Program-made: the position numbers and the translations under genes | Shown: piece after piece, positions 46,078 to 55,480 of the stretch | Layout: each line of letters opens with the position of its first letter | Numbering within the stretch: the first letter of the stretch is position 1 | NCBI GenBank assembly: GCA_902557155.1 | Contig: CACDYR010000004.1 | Span: 1-64,000 of the forward strand | DNA: 64,000 nt | Origin: an uncultured Pelagibacteraceae bacterium | GTDB taxonomy: Bacteria; Pseudomonadota; Alphaproteobacteria; Pelagibacterales; Pelagibacteraceae | Reading direction: 5' to 3' | Notes under the pieces: model-generated | What the model was told of the DNA's origin: nothing | Database searches by the model: none | The model's input: only the letters and a program-made list of their open reading frames with translations

Positions 46078-47196
46078 ATGAAAAAACTAAGTAAATTATT
46101 ACTAGCTCTTTCTTTTGTTGTATCTCTAACTTCATCAGCATTTGCAGTTACTGTTGCATCTTGGGGTGGAGCTTATACAGAGTCTCAAAAGCTTGGGTAT
46201 GGTGATCCTACTGCTAAAAAACTAGGAATAGAAATCAACTGGGTTGACTATTCTGGTGGTTTATCAGAAATCAAAGCACAAAAAGAAGCAGGTGCTATAA
46301 CTTGGGATATTATAGACTTATTTGCATTCGATACTATTAACGGATGTGATGAAGGTTTATTTGTTAAATTTGATTTTGACAAAGACTTCCCAGCTGCACC
46401 AGATGGAACTCCTGCAAGTGAAGACTTCTTCACAGGAATGCCAAGTGAATGTGCTGTAGGTAACATTTTATATTCTTGGAACTATGCTTTTGATACAAGA
46501 GCATTCGGTGGTAAAGAGCCTAAAACAATTAAGGATTTCTTTAACACTAAAAAATTCCCTGGAAAAAGAGCAATCTACAAAAGTGCTTTAACTAATTTAG
46601 AAATCGCTTTAGCTGCAGATGGTGTGAAGCTAGGTGACGGCGGAACTAGAGTTTACAGAAAACTTTTAGAAGACGGTGGAATCGACAGAGCGATGAATAA
46701 AATTAAAGCGTTATGTACAGATCCAAATGGTGGATGTGTATTCTGGTCTGCAGGTGCTCAACCACCTGAATTATTAGTTGCTGGTGAAGTTGTAATGGCA
46801 ACTGGTTGGAACGGAAGATTCTTTAACGCTGAAGTAGGTGAAAATGCTCCAATCAAACAAGTATGGGATGGTCAAGGTCTTGACTACGAATATTTCGCAC
46901 TTGTTAAAGGTGGACCAGATGAAGCAAATGCTAAAAAAGCTTTAGCTATGATGACTAACACTGAAATGTTAGCTGGTAGTGCGAAGTACATTGCATATGC
47001 TCCATGGAGAAAATCATCTCTTGATGTAATTACTGCTGGTGAGCCTTGGTACAAAGATGGTAAAACTAATATGATGCCACAAATGCCAACTGCTCCTGCA
47101 AACACTAAGAACTATTTCTTAGTAGACCCATTCTTCTGGGCTGATAACAATACTGAGATCAGTGAGAAGTGGGAAGCAATGAAAGCAGGTCTATAA
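46078..47196 (+). CDS. potD: Spermidine/putrescine-type periplasmic binding protein (PotD-like)
   Basis: A 372-residue SBP_bac family protein. The signal peptide covers about residues 1-23, cleaved after SAFA. The mature start VTVASWGGAYTESQ is the PotD/PotF pattern, and later blocks (LYSWNYAFDTRAFGG, KKFPGKRAIYKS, ATGWNGRFF) form the two lobes. Compared with E. coli PotD it contains extra cysteines in pairs (SEC near 121, LCTDPNGGC near 220-228), which could form disulfides. It is followed by a strong terminator before potB. Polyamines are the likely ligands by family; related small cations are possible. Confidence 0.88.
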   Translation: MKKLSKLLLALSFVVSLTSSAFAVTVASWGGAYTESQKLGYGDPTAKKLGIEINWVDYSGGLSEIKAQKEAGAITWDIIDLFAFDTINGCDEGLFVKFDFDKDFPAAPDGTPASEDFFTGMPSECAVGNILYSWNYAFDTRAFGGKEPKTIKDFFNTKKFPGKRAIYKSALTNLEIALAADGVKLGDGGTRVYRKLLEDGGIDRAMNKIKALCTDPNGGCVFWSAGAQPPELLVAGEVVMATGWNGRFFNAEVGENAPIKQVWDGQGLDYEYFALVKGGPDEANAKKALAMMTNTEMLAGSAKYIAYAPWRKSSLDVITAGEPWYKDGKTNMMPQMPTAPANTKNYFLVDPFFWADNNTEISEKWEAMKAGL

Positions 47197-47231
47197 TTTC
47201 AGTTTTAAACACTGAATTTATATAATATATT

Positions 47232-47264
47232 TAGGGCGGTTATTTTTAACCGCCCTATTTTTTT
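47232..47264 (+). terminator. Intrinsic terminator directly before the potB start codon
   Basis: TAGGGCGGTTA (47232-47242) pairs perfectly with TAACCGCCCTA (47247-47257) around a TTTT loop, followed by seven T (47258-47264). The ATG of potB is the next base (47265). The structure should end most potD transcripts while allowing some read-through into the permease genes, and it also places potB translation in the context of the hairpin. Confidence 0.92.
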
Positions 47265-48530
47265 ATGAGCTCTGAAACAAAACAAATTTTAACAACTGAC
47301 GGAATACCTTTAGAGGTTAGTTTAAAAAAAGCTGAAAAGAAGAATAAAATAAAAGCATTTCTTCTTGTAGCTCCATTATTATTATTTCTTGTAATTACTT
47401 ATATCTTTCCAATTGGAGATATGTTTATGAGGAGTGTTGATGACAGAATGGTCACCAATATGCTTCCAAAAACATTTAAAGCGATGGAGAAATGGGAAAA
47501 TTTAGATGAGTTACCTCCAGAAGAAGTATATCGGGGGTTTTATGAGGATTACAAACTACTTGCTGAAAATCAACAGCATGGAAAATTAGGACAAAGGTTA
47601 AATAAAGAAAAAAATGGTTTTAATACGATTACTAAAAAACTTTTTAGACAAATTAAAAGAAAAAAAATTGATGAAAGCGCTAGTTTAAAAGAGCAAATTA
47701 ACAAACTTCATAAAAGATGGAGAGATGTAGAATATTGGCAAGCAATTAAAAGAACCGCACCTCCTTATACAGCCTCAAAATATCTAAAGGGAATGGACAT
47801 GTATTTTGCTGCAGATGGGAGCATAGCCCAAGTAGATGAAGATAGAAGAATACATAGAATTCTATGGCTTAGAACATTAGAAATTGCATTTTTTGTTACA
47901 CTTTTTTGCTTCTTTATGGGATACCCAATAGCTCATTTATTAGCAACGCTGCCAATGAAATACAGCAACTTATTAATGATTTGTGTGTTACTTCCTTTCT
48001 GGACATCTTTACTTGTAAGGACAGCTAGTTGGATGATTTTGTTGCAACAGCAAGGAATAGTGAATGACTTCTTTGTAATGACTGGTTTAGTTGCGGACGA
48101 TAACAGGCCAGAGATGATGTACAATAAGGTTGGGACATATGTTGCAATGACACAGATCTTATTGCCATTTATGGTTCTCCCACTTTATAGCGTTATGAAG
48201 ACTATCTCACCAAGCTTAATGAGAGCTGGAAAATCATTAGGTGGAACACCTTTTGTTGCATTTTGGAAAGTTTATTTCCCTTTAACAATACCAGGTATTG
48301 GTGCTGGATGTTTGTTAGTTTTCATATTAGCAATTGGATATTACATAACTCCAGCTTTAGTTGGAGGTGCCTCAGGAACATTAATAAGTAATCAGATCGC
48401 ATTTCATATGAAGACAACGCTTGATTGGAGTTTTGCATCAGCGATGGGATTAATGTTGTTGACTGGAGTTTTAGTTATTTATTGGATTTATAATAAATTA
48501 GTTGGAGTTGATAATATTAAATTAGGATAA
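47265..48530 (+). CDS. potB: Spermidine/putrescine-type ABC permease (PotB-like) with large periplasmic insertion
   Basis: A 421-residue permease, much longer than E. coli PotB (about 275). After an N-terminal helix (about residues 30-50) there is a hydrophilic insertion of about 150 residues (about 52-200, rich in Lys/Glu), then five helices with the BPD_transp_1 core. The cytoplasmic EAA loop is SPSLMRAGKSLGGTPFVAFWKVYFPLTIPG near 309-338. Such insertions between helices one and two occur in alphaproteobacterial PotB-like proteins. There is no Shine-Dalgarno sequence because a terminator abuts the start codon. Confidence 0.88.
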   Translation: MSSETKQILTTDGIPLEVSLKKAEKKNKIKAFLLVAPLLLFLVITYIFPIGDMFMRSVDDRMVTNMLPKTFKAMEKWENLDELPPEEVYRGFYEDYKLLAENQQHGKLGQRLNKEKNGFNTITKKLFRQIKRKKIDESASLKEQINKLHKRWRDVEYWQAIKRTAPPYTASKYLKGMDMYFAADGSIAQVDEDRRIHRILWLRTLEIAFFVTLFCFFMGYPIAHLLATLPMKYSNLLMICVLLPFWTSLLVRTASWMILLQQQGIVNDFFVMTGLVADDNRPEMMYNKVGTYVAMTQILLPFMVLPLYSVMKTISPSLMRAGKSLGGTPFVAFWKVYFPLTIPGIGAGCLLVFILAIGYYITPALVGGASGTLISNQIAFHMKTTLDWSFASAMGLMLLTGVLVIYWIYNKLVGVDNIKLG

Positions 48531-48531
48531 T

Positions 48532-49386
48532 ATGGCGCTACCAAGTTATACAGAGACAAGATATAGAATTTGGCATTATATTTATATTGCTATTTGTTCT
48601 TTTGTATTTTTCTTTTTAATTGCACCTTTGTTTGTAATTTTTCCGTTATCATTCAATGCTGAAGAATTTTTGGTGTTTTCTGAAGGGATGAAAAATCTTG
48701 ATCCTGATGCATTCTCACTAAGATGGTATAAAGATATGATTTATGGGACTAAAAATCCTTGGGGATTAGCTGCAAAAAATAGTTTTATAATTGCAATATT
48801 CGCAACTATTGGTTCAATAATTTTAGGTACTTTGGCTGCTTTAGGTTTAAGTAGCAGGCATATGCCATACAAAGGAATTATAATGGCCACTTTAATTTCA
48901 CCAATGATTGTTCCTTTAATTATTTCTGGGGTTGCAATTTTCTTTTTTATGGCAAAAGCTGGTTTAGCCGCAACACATACAGGAATTGTATTAGCACATA
49001 TAATTTTAGGTACTCCATTTGTTGTGATTACTGTAACAGCAACACTTTCTGGTTTTGATCACAGTGTGACAAGGGCTGCAGCGAGTTTAGGAAGTAATCC
49101 AGTAAACACATTTATGAAGATCACTCTTCCATTAATATTACCCGGTGTTATTTCGGGTGGGTTGTTTGCTTTTGTAACTTCATTTGACGAAGTTGTAGTT
49201 GTCTTGTTTTTAGCAGGTTTAGAAAACACAACTATTCCTGTTCAGATGTGGACTGGATTAAGAGAGCAATTAAGTCCAACAATTCTTGCTGTAGCAACAT
49301 GTTTAATTCTCTTATCAACCTTAATACTAGTATCAGCTGAATTATTGAGAAGAAGATCTGAGAGATTAAGAGGAATAAATAGATAA
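48532..49386 (+). CDS. potC: Spermidine/putrescine-type ABC permease (PotC-like)
   Basis: A 284-residue, six-helix permease. The EAA loop VTRAAASLGSNPVNTFMKITLPLILPG lies near residues 181-207. PFVVITVTATLSGFD precedes it. The length matches PotC. It starts one base after potB stops and closes the transporter set. The following FadN-like gene begins 36 bases later. Confidence 0.92.
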   Translation: MALPSYTETRYRIWHYIYIAICSFVFFFLIAPLFVIFPLSFNAEEFLVFSEGMKNLDPDAFSLRWYKDMIYGTKNPWGLAAKNSFIIAIFATIGSIILGTLAALGLSSRHMPYKGIIMATLISPMIVPLIISGVAIFFFMAKAGLAATHTGIVLAHIILGTPFVVITVTATLSGFDHSVTRAAASLGSNPVNTFMKITLPLILPGVISGGLFAFVTSFDEVVVVLFLAGLENTTIPVQMWTGLREQLSPTILAVATCLILLSTLILVSAELLRRRSERLRGINR

Positions 49387-49422
49387 TTTACCCAAATAAT
49401 TTAATCATATATAGAAGTTGTT

Positions 49423-51645
49423 ATGGAAATTAAAAAAGTTGTAGTCATTGGTTCTGGTACAATGGGTAGCGGGATAGCTGCCCACTTATGTAATGCAGGT
49501 GTACCAGTTACTCTTTTAGATTTAACTACTGAAATCAGCGAAAAAGCTAGAGAAAGAATTCATAAATCTAGACCTCCTCTGCTAATAGATAAGAGCAAAA
49601 TTAACAATATTAATGTTGGAAATATTGAAGAAAATTTTGACATAGTAAAAGATGCAGATTGGGTGGTAGAGGCAGTAGTAGAAAGAATTGATATTAAACA
49701 CAATATTTATGAAAAGATATTTAAGAACAGAAAAAAAGGTGCAATAGTTTCATCAAATACATCATCAATTCCAATTAAAGTTCTATCAGAAAAACTAAAT
49801 GACGAAGAAAAAAAAGATTTTTGTATCACTCACTTTTTTAATCCTGTCAGATACATGGGATTGTTAGAAATTGTTAAAAACGAAAATAATGACTTAAATA
49901 AAATTAATTCTTTAAAGAAATTTTGTGAAGTTGAGCTTGGTAAAGGAGCGATAATCTGTGATGATACCCCAGGGTTTTTAGGTAATAGAATTGGTGTTTA
50001 CGCTATGCAGGTTGCTATGACGGAAGCATTCAAAATGAAACTTTCAATAGAAGAAGCGGATGCAGTTTTTGGTAGACCAATGGGTATACCTAAAACAGGA
50101 GTATTTGGATTATATGATCTGATTGGAATTGATTTGATGGCTGATGTATTAAAAAGCTTTATAAAGGAACTTTCAGATAAAGATGAATTTCAAATTGTTG
50201 CAAAAGAAATTCCATTAGTAAAAAAATTAATTGAGACAGGTTACACCGGTCGTAAAGGAAAAGGTGGTTTTTATAGAATGAATAAAAGTGGAGATCAAAA
50301 AATTTTAGAAGCAATTAATTTAGAAACAGGAGAGTATTCAGTAACAAAAAAAATAGATTTAGGAATTGAGACTGTTGACATCAATAATTTAATAAACCGA
50401 AAAGATAAGTATGGTGAGTATGCTTGGATTGTAATTTCAAAAATAATTAAATATGCATCTTCTCTTGTTCCAGGAATTACCGATAAGTTTAATGATATAG
50501 ATGAAGCTATGAGACTTGGTTTTAATTGGGCAATGGGTCCTTTTGAAATGTTGAAATCTATAGGGATAAAGAATTTCTTTGAAAGAATAGATAACTTTGA
50601 AAATAATAAATTTTTAGAAAATTTATCAAAAACAAAAGATGAAAATTTTTATGGAGAAAGACAAATTTATACAGACATTCAAACTTTAGGAAAAATAAGA
50701 CCATCAGCAATTAAACTGGATAAAAATAATTCAGCTGAAATTCATCGATTTAAAGATTTTAATATTGTTGAATTTACAACAAAAGCTTGTGCATTAGATT
50801 ATGACTCAATGGATGCACTGAAAAATGCAACTGACAAACCCTTAATAATAATTAATGAAAGCATGCAATTTTCAGCAGGTGTAAATTTAAGTTATACTAT
50901 GAATTTTGCTGACAAAGGAGATTTTAAATCAATTGAAAAATTCATTAAGTATTTTCAAGATACATGCAAAACTTTAAAATACTCTAAGTACCCAGTTGTA
51001 TCAGCTCCCTCTGGACTTACACTTGGAGGAGGCTTTGAGGTTTTAGTTCAAAGTAATTTTGTTGCCTCACACACAAATTTAGTTATTGGATTAGTTGAAA
51101 CTATTGTTGGATTAGTTCCAGCAGGCGGGGGATGTAAAGAAATGTTGTGGAGATGGTCACAAACAGAGGAAGCAAAATCAGACCCAGATTATGCACCACT
51201 AAAAGTTTTTGATATTATTGGTTATGCTAAAACAGCTACATCTCCAATCGAGGCTGAGCCATTAAAGTATTTAAGACCAGAGGATAAAAAAATAATGAAC
51301 AGAAACAGTCTTTTTGAGGAATCAAAAAATTTAATTGATCAAAATAATGATTTTGTTCCTCCAGAAGAGTGCAAATTCAAACTTTCTGGAAAGCCGTTGA
51401 AAGATAAAATGGTTAAGATTTTAGAGAAATTATACAACGAAAAGGTAATTTTAGATCATGGTATGCATGTTGGAACTGAACTTGCAAACGTTTTAAGTGG
51501 TGGAGACACTACTATTGAAAAAGAATTGTCAGAGGATGATCTGTATAAATTAGAACTAGACTCTTTTATGAGATTGATAGAAACAAAACAAACTCAAGAA
51601 AGAATTAAACACACATTGTCCACTGGAAAACCTTTGGTTAATTAG
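49423..51645 (+). CDS. 3-hydroxyacyl-CoA dehydrogenase fused to enoyl-CoA hydratase-like domain (FadN-like)
   Basis: A 740-residue bifunctional-looking protein. The N-terminus KKVVVIGSGTMGSGIAAHL is the NAD-binding domain (residues 1-180). A 3HCDH C-terminal domain follows with HFFNPVRYMGLLEIV and GFLGNRIG. The second half (about 445-620) is crotonase-like with SAGVNLSYTMNF and GLTLGGGFEV (oxyanion loops). Domain order (dehydrogenase first) is that of FadN/YusL, opposite to FadB. No thiolase gene is adjacent. It may serve fatty-acid beta-oxidation or a short acyl-CoA pathway linked to neighbouring amine catabolism. Its end overlaps the convergent cyclophilin gene. Confidence 0.85.
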   Translation: MEIKKVVVIGSGTMGSGIAAHLCNAGVPVTLLDLTTEISEKARERIHKSRPPLLIDKSKINNINVGNIEENFDIVKDADWVVEAVVERIDIKHNIYEKIFKNRKKGAIVSSNTSSIPIKVLSEKLNDEEKKDFCITHFFNPVRYMGLLEIVKNENNDLNKINSLKKFCEVELGKGAIICDDTPGFLGNRIGVYAMQVAMTEAFKMKLSIEEADAVFGRPMGIPKTGVFGLYDLIGIDLMADVLKSFIKELSDKDEFQIVAKEIPLVKKLIETGYTGRKGKGGFYRMNKSGDQKILEAINLETGEYSVTKKIDLGIETVDINNLINRKDKYGEYAWIVISKIIKYASSLVPGITDKFNDIDEAMRLGFNWAMGPFEMLKSIGIKNFFERIDNFENNKFLENLSKTKDENFYGERQIYTDIQTLGKIRPSAIKLDKNNSAEIHRFKDFNIVEFTTKACALDYDSMDALKNATDKPLIIINESMQFSAGVNLSYTMNFADKGDFKSIEKFIKYFQDTCKTLKYSKYPVVSAPSGLTLGGGFEVLVQSNFVASHTNLVIGLVETIVGLVPAGGGCKEMLWRWSQTEEAKSDPDYAPLKVFDIIGYAKTATSPIEAEPLKYLRPEDKKIMNRNSLFEESKNLIDQNNDFVPPEECKFKLSGKPLKDKMVKILEKLYNEKVILDHGMHVGTELANVLSGGDTTIEKELSEDDLYKLELDSFMRLIETKQTQERIKHTLSTGKPLVN

Positions 51646-52288
51646 AATTAAACATTCTAAAGGTTTTAATATAATCAGGTCTTAAAACATAGATTGCTTT
51701 ATTACCTGTTTTAATTTTAGTTAATATATCCAAACCATAAACTACTTTACCAATTGGAGTATATTCACCTTGATAAATTGGTATTTCTTTTAATGTAATA
51801 AAGAATTCACTATCTTCTGTATCAAATTCTGTTGCTCTAGCAAAACCAACACTACCCTCCGTAAATTTAAAATCTTTGCTCAATTCTGATTTTAACAACC
51901 CTAATCCAGACTTTCCGCTACCAATTTTGGAATAATCTAAATTATTTATATTTCCATACTCAATATCTCCAGCTTGTACAAAAGTATTTTCTGAAACTTT
52001 ATAAAAAGCAGAACCATCATACATTTTTTGTTCAATTAAAATTTTAAATCTTTCTACTGCTTTAGGAGAAATATCTGGATAAAGTTCAATTATTACATTT
52101 CCACACTCAACATTCATCACAGCAATATTATTTGGTTCATTAAAATTAAGTGTACTTAAATTATTTTTTTCAACAAATAGACATTTATTTTTTAATAAAA
52201 AAAAAGATGCAAAAGCAAATATTGAAAGACTAATTAAAAATATAAATAAAATTTTTTCTGATTTTGAGGGTTTAATAGTTTTAATCAT
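51638..52288 (-). CDS. Membrane-anchored cyclophilin-type peptidyl-prolyl isomerase
   Basis: A 216-residue protein with an N-terminal basic stretch, one transmembrane helix (about residues 13-31) and a cyclophilin domain in the periplasm. Recognisable blocks are VIIELYPDISPKAVERFKIL, YDGSAFYKV, GSVGFARA and SEFFITLKEIPIYQGEYTPIGKVV. The catalytic Arg of classical cyclophilins (FHRV) is replaced here by FYKV, as in many short bacterial forms, so activity may be low. It overlaps the upstream peptidase-like gene by four bases, forming a two-gene periplasmic operon. Confidence 0.85.
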   Translation of the reverse strand: MIKTIKPSKSEKILFIFLISLSIFAFASFFLLKNKCLFVEKNNLSTLNFNEPNNIAVMNVECGNVIIELYPDISPKAVERFKILIEQKMYDGSAFYKVSENTFVQAGDIEYGNINNLDYSKIGSGKSGLGLLKSELSKDFKFTEGSVGFARATEFDTEDSEFFITLKEIPIYQGEYTPIGKVVYGLDILTKIKTGNKAIYVLRPDYIKTFRMFNSN

Positions 52289-53013
52289 AAAATATTTTTA
52301 TCTATTTTAGCTAAGTTTGATTTTATAAAATTCACTTTATTACTCAGGATTTTGTCGCTATAGATTTTATCTTCAATTGTTTCTTTATCAGTCATTAAAA
52401 ATGAAAAAATTTCTGCCATATCTTCAGAAGGGATTGATTTAGAATATTCTGTTAAAAAACCATCAGTTTTTTCATATAGATCTAAGTTTAATCTATCAGA
52501 ACAAGTTGAACAATCAGCATAATTAAATGATGTTTGATTAAAAGATGAAAATTTACCCTCATCAAAATATTCAACGTGTGTATTTTGAATCATATGAAAA
52601 ATTTCATGATGTATCATTCTTTCAAAATATTTTTTATTAAAATTAATATCTAAAATTAAGGTTCTATTTTTATTATCAGGTATTCCTCCAGTATTAATTT
52701 CAGATAAGAATAAATTTTCACAAAGTACAATATATTTTAATTTTATCTTAATAAGAAAATTAGAATTATATCGATTAAGATTTTTTTCAATTAAAGGAAA
52801 TTTTGTATTTAAATTATTTATATCAACTTTGTCACAAGTAATGTTCTTACTTACGCCAATTTTAAAATTACCTTTAGCGCTTAAATAACGAATATTATTA
52901 TCATTTTTTAATTTATAAATTTCTAAATTTGGAATTTTTATCAGATTATAAATTTCATCAGCATTTACATGCGAAATATGAAAAATAAGAATAAATAAAA
53001 ATAAAATTTTCAT
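52285..53013 (-). CDS. Putative secreted zinc metallopeptidase-like protein
   Basis: A 242-residue protein with a signal peptide (about residues 1-18, ending VNA). It contains HEIFH at 136-140, a full HExxH zinc motif, followed about 60 residues later by PSEDMAEIFSFL (E198/E201 as possible third ligand). Before that comes an F-L-T-E-Y-S segment, as seen in putative zinc-binding metallopeptidases. A CSTC pair (C168, C171) may form a disulfide. I do not recognise a named family. It is co-transcribed with the cyclophilin, consistent with a periplasmic protein-processing or folding role. Confidence 0.65.
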   Translation of the reverse strand: MKILFLFILIFHISHVNADEIYNLIKIPNLEIYKLKNDNNIRYLSAKGNFKIGVSKNITCDKVDINNLNTKFPLIEKNLNRYNSNFLIKIKLKYIVLCENLFLSEINTGGIPDNKNRTLILDINFNKKYFERMIHHEIFHMIQNTHVEYFDEGKFSSFNQTSFNYADCSTCSDRLNLDLYEKTDGFLTEYSKSIPSEDMAEIFSFLMTDKETIEDKIYSDKILSNKVNFIKSNLAKIDKNIL

Positions 53014-53066
53014 TAAATTATTATAGACGAATTAGATGAGATAATATTATCTTAGATTATTAAAAA

Positions 53067-54026
53067 ATGAAAAAAGAAAGAAACAAAAATCCAATTCAAC
53101 CAGTTAGTGGAACTAAAGTTCCAAGATTTGCTGGCCCGAGCACTTTTGCAAGACTTCCTGAACTAAGAGATGTAGAAAGTTGTGATGTTGCAATTGTTGG
53201 TATTCCGTTTGATGCTGGAACCAGTTATCGACCAGGAGCAAGATTTGGTCCACAAAGCATTCGACAAGCATCAAGACATTTAAGAACCAATTATCATCCA
53301 AGCTATGATGTTGAGCCTTTTAAAATACAACAAGTTGCTGATGCTGGTGATATCGCTTGCAACCCATTTAGTATTGATGAAGCAATTAAACAAATAGAAG
53401 TAGGCGCAACAGATTTACTAAATAAGGTTGGAGGAATTATAAGTTTAGGTGGAGATCATACTATTGCAGTACCACTGTTAAGAGCAATCAATAAAAAAAA
53501 TAAAGGCCCTGTATCTCTAGTTCATTTTGATGCTCACTTAGATACTTGGGATACATATTTTGGTGCACCTTATACTCACGGAACTCCATTCAGAAGAGCA
53601 AGAGAAGAAGGATTATTTTTAGATGATGCCTCTATGCATGTTGGAATTAGAGGCCCACTTTATAGCAGAGATGATATTAAAAATGATGAAAGTTTTGGAT
53701 TTAAAATAATTCATTGTGATGAGTTTCAAACAGAAGGAACCGATAAAATTGCAGAGAGAATTAGAAAAAGAGTAGGAGACAATCCTCTATATCTATCAAT
53801 AGATATTGATGTTTTAGATCCAGCATTCGCTCCAGGCACTGGGACACCAGAAATTGCGGGAATGACAACTAGAGAAATGGTAAACGTTTTAAGAGGTTTG
53901 TCTGGATTAAATTTAGTTTCAGCTGACGTTGTTGAGGTTTCTCCAGCATATGACCATGCAGAAGTAACTTCTTTAGCAGCAGCAACTATTGTTTATGAAT
54001 TAACTAATTTATTTGCAAAAACATAA
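53067..54026 (+). CDS. speB: Ureohydrolase, agmatinase/guanidinobutyrase-like
   Basis: A 319-residue arginase-superfamily enzyme that hydrolyses a guanidino group to urea and an amine. Manganese-binding motifs are complete: GGDHTIAVPLLRA, HFDAHLDTW and SIDIDVLDPAFAPGTGTPE. The N-terminus (PVSGTKVPRFAGPSTFARLPE) resembles guanidinobutyrase as much as agmatinase, so 4-guanidinobutyrate is an alternative substrate. An ALDH gene follows after 20 bases and a polyamine importer lies upstream, supporting agmatine-to-putrescine or related polyamine catabolism. Confidence 0.9.
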   Translation: MKKERNKNPIQPVSGTKVPRFAGPSTFARLPELRDVESCDVAIVGIPFDAGTSYRPGARFGPQSIRQASRHLRTNYHPSYDVEPFKIQQVADAGDIACNPFSIDEAIKQIEVGATDLLNKVGGIISLGGDHTIAVPLLRAINKKNKGPVSLVHFDAHLDTWDTYFGAPYTHGTPFRRAREEGLFLDDASMHVGIRGPLYSRDDIKNDESFGFKIIHCDEFQTEGTDKIAERIRKRVGDNPLYLSIDIDVLDPAFAPGTGTPEIAGMTTREMVNVLRGLSGLNLVSADVVEVSPAYDHAEVTSLAAATIVYELTNLFAKT

Positions 54027-54046
54027 AGAAAGGATAACGTCATAGC

Positions 54047-55480
54047 ATGTTAGACAAAAAAAATTTTTATATTAATGGAGCGTGGGTTAAGCCAAATAGC
54101 TCTGAGGAAATTAAAGTAATTGATCCTGCTACAGAAGAAAATTGTGCAGTAATTACTTTGGGAAACAAAGCTGATGTTGATAATGCTGTTAAGGCAGCTA
54201 AAGATGCCTATGTGTCATGGGCCTTTTCTTCTAAAGAAGAAAGAATTGAATTATTAGAAAAACTTTATGAAAATTATAAGAAAAGATGGGCAGATATTGC
54301 AGAAGCTATAACTCTTGAAATGGGTGCTCCAAAAGATTTTGCAACAAAATTACAAGCAGGCACAGGAGCAAGTCATATTAAATCATTTATTAGATACTTA
54401 AAAAATTTTGCATTTGAAAAACCATTAGGAGAGCACGCTCCTAATCAAAGATTAATTTATGAACCAAAAGGTGTTTGTGCATTAATAACACCATGGAATT
54501 GGCCGATGAACCAAGTTTGTTTAAAAGTAATGCCAGCAATAGCTGCAGGTTGTACAATGGTTTTAAAGCCATCAGAATTAGCACCACTCTCTTCAATGAT
54601 ACTTGCTGAAATTATTGATGATGTAAAATTTCCAAAAGGTGTGTTCAATTTAGTTAATGGTGATGGAGCAACAACAGGAGATGCTCTTACAAGTCATCCA
54701 GATATTAATATGATTTCTTTTACGGGATCAACAAGAGCAGGAGCCTTGATTTCACAAAATGCTGCTAAAGATTTTAAAAGAGTAAGCTTAGAATTAGGTG
54801 GTAAAGGAGCAAATATAATTTTTAAAGATGCTGATCCAGAGGCTATTGAAAGAGGTGCTTTAAGATGTTTTAGAAATTCTGGACAATCTTGTAATGCGCC
54901 AACAAGAATGTTAATTGAAAAATCAATGTATGAAGAGGCTATTGAGAGATTAAAAAAATATACTGAAAGTTTTGAGGTTGGTGACCCTAAAAAAGAAGGA
55001 GAACATATAGGTCCAGTTATTTCAGAAACTCAATACAATAAAATACAAACTTTAATTCAAAAAGGAATAGATGAAGGTGCAAAATTAGTTGCTGGAGGAA
55101 CAGGTAAACCTGATGGATTAGATAAAGGTTACTTTGTTAAACCAACTGTTTTTGCGGACGTAAATAATAATATGGATGTTGCAAGAACAGAAATTTTTGG
55201 ACCAGTTTTATCTGTTATTCCATTTGAAACAGAGGAAGAAGCAATAAAAATCGCAAATGATACTGCTTATGGGTTAACAAACTATATCCAAACCCAAGAC
55301 ACTGAAAAGGTACAAAGAGTTGCAAGAAAATTAAGATCTGGAATGGTAGATGTTAATGGAGCTGGAATTGCTGTTGATGCACCTTTCGGTGGTTTTAAAC
55401 ATTCCGGAATAGGTCGAGAAGCAGGCGAACACGGTTTAGAAGAGTTTTTAGAAGTAAAAGCAGTAGGTGGTTGGAGTTAA
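54047..55480 (+). CDS. NAD-dependent aldehyde dehydrogenase
   Basis: A 477-residue ALDH with ITPWNWPMNQVCLKV, the base Glu (about 249) in LELGGKGANIIF, the nucleophile Cys282 in NSGQSCNAPTRM and APFGGFKHSGIGREAG. It resembles the ALDH at 39.6 kb. Located after the ureohydrolase gene with a short gap containing a weak GAAAGGA ribosome site, it may oxidise aminobutyraldehyde or another aldehyde from polyamine degradation. It converges with the ArgE-like gene, with a four-base overlap. Confidence 0.91.
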   Translation: MLDKKNFYINGAWVKPNSSEEIKVIDPATEENCAVITLGNKADVDNAVKAAKDAYVSWAFSSKEERIELLEKLYENYKKRWADIAEAITLEMGAPKDFATKLQAGTGASHIKSFIRYLKNFAFEKPLGEHAPNQRLIYEPKGVCALITPWNWPMNQVCLKVMPAIAAGCTMVLKPSELAPLSSMILAEIIDDVKFPKGVFNLVNGDGATTGDALTSHPDINMISFTGSTRAGALISQNAAKDFKRVSLELGGKGANIIFKDADPEAIERGALRCFRNSGQSCNAPTRMLIEKSMYEEAIERLKKYTESFEVGDPKKEGEHIGPVISETQYNKIQTLIQKGIDEGAKLVAGGTGKPDGLDKGYFVKPTVFADVNNNMDVARTEIFGPVLSVIPFETEEEAIKIANDTAYGLTNYIQTQDTEKVQRVARKLRSGMVDVNGAGIAVDAPFGGFKHSGIGREAGEHGLEEFLEVKAVGGWS

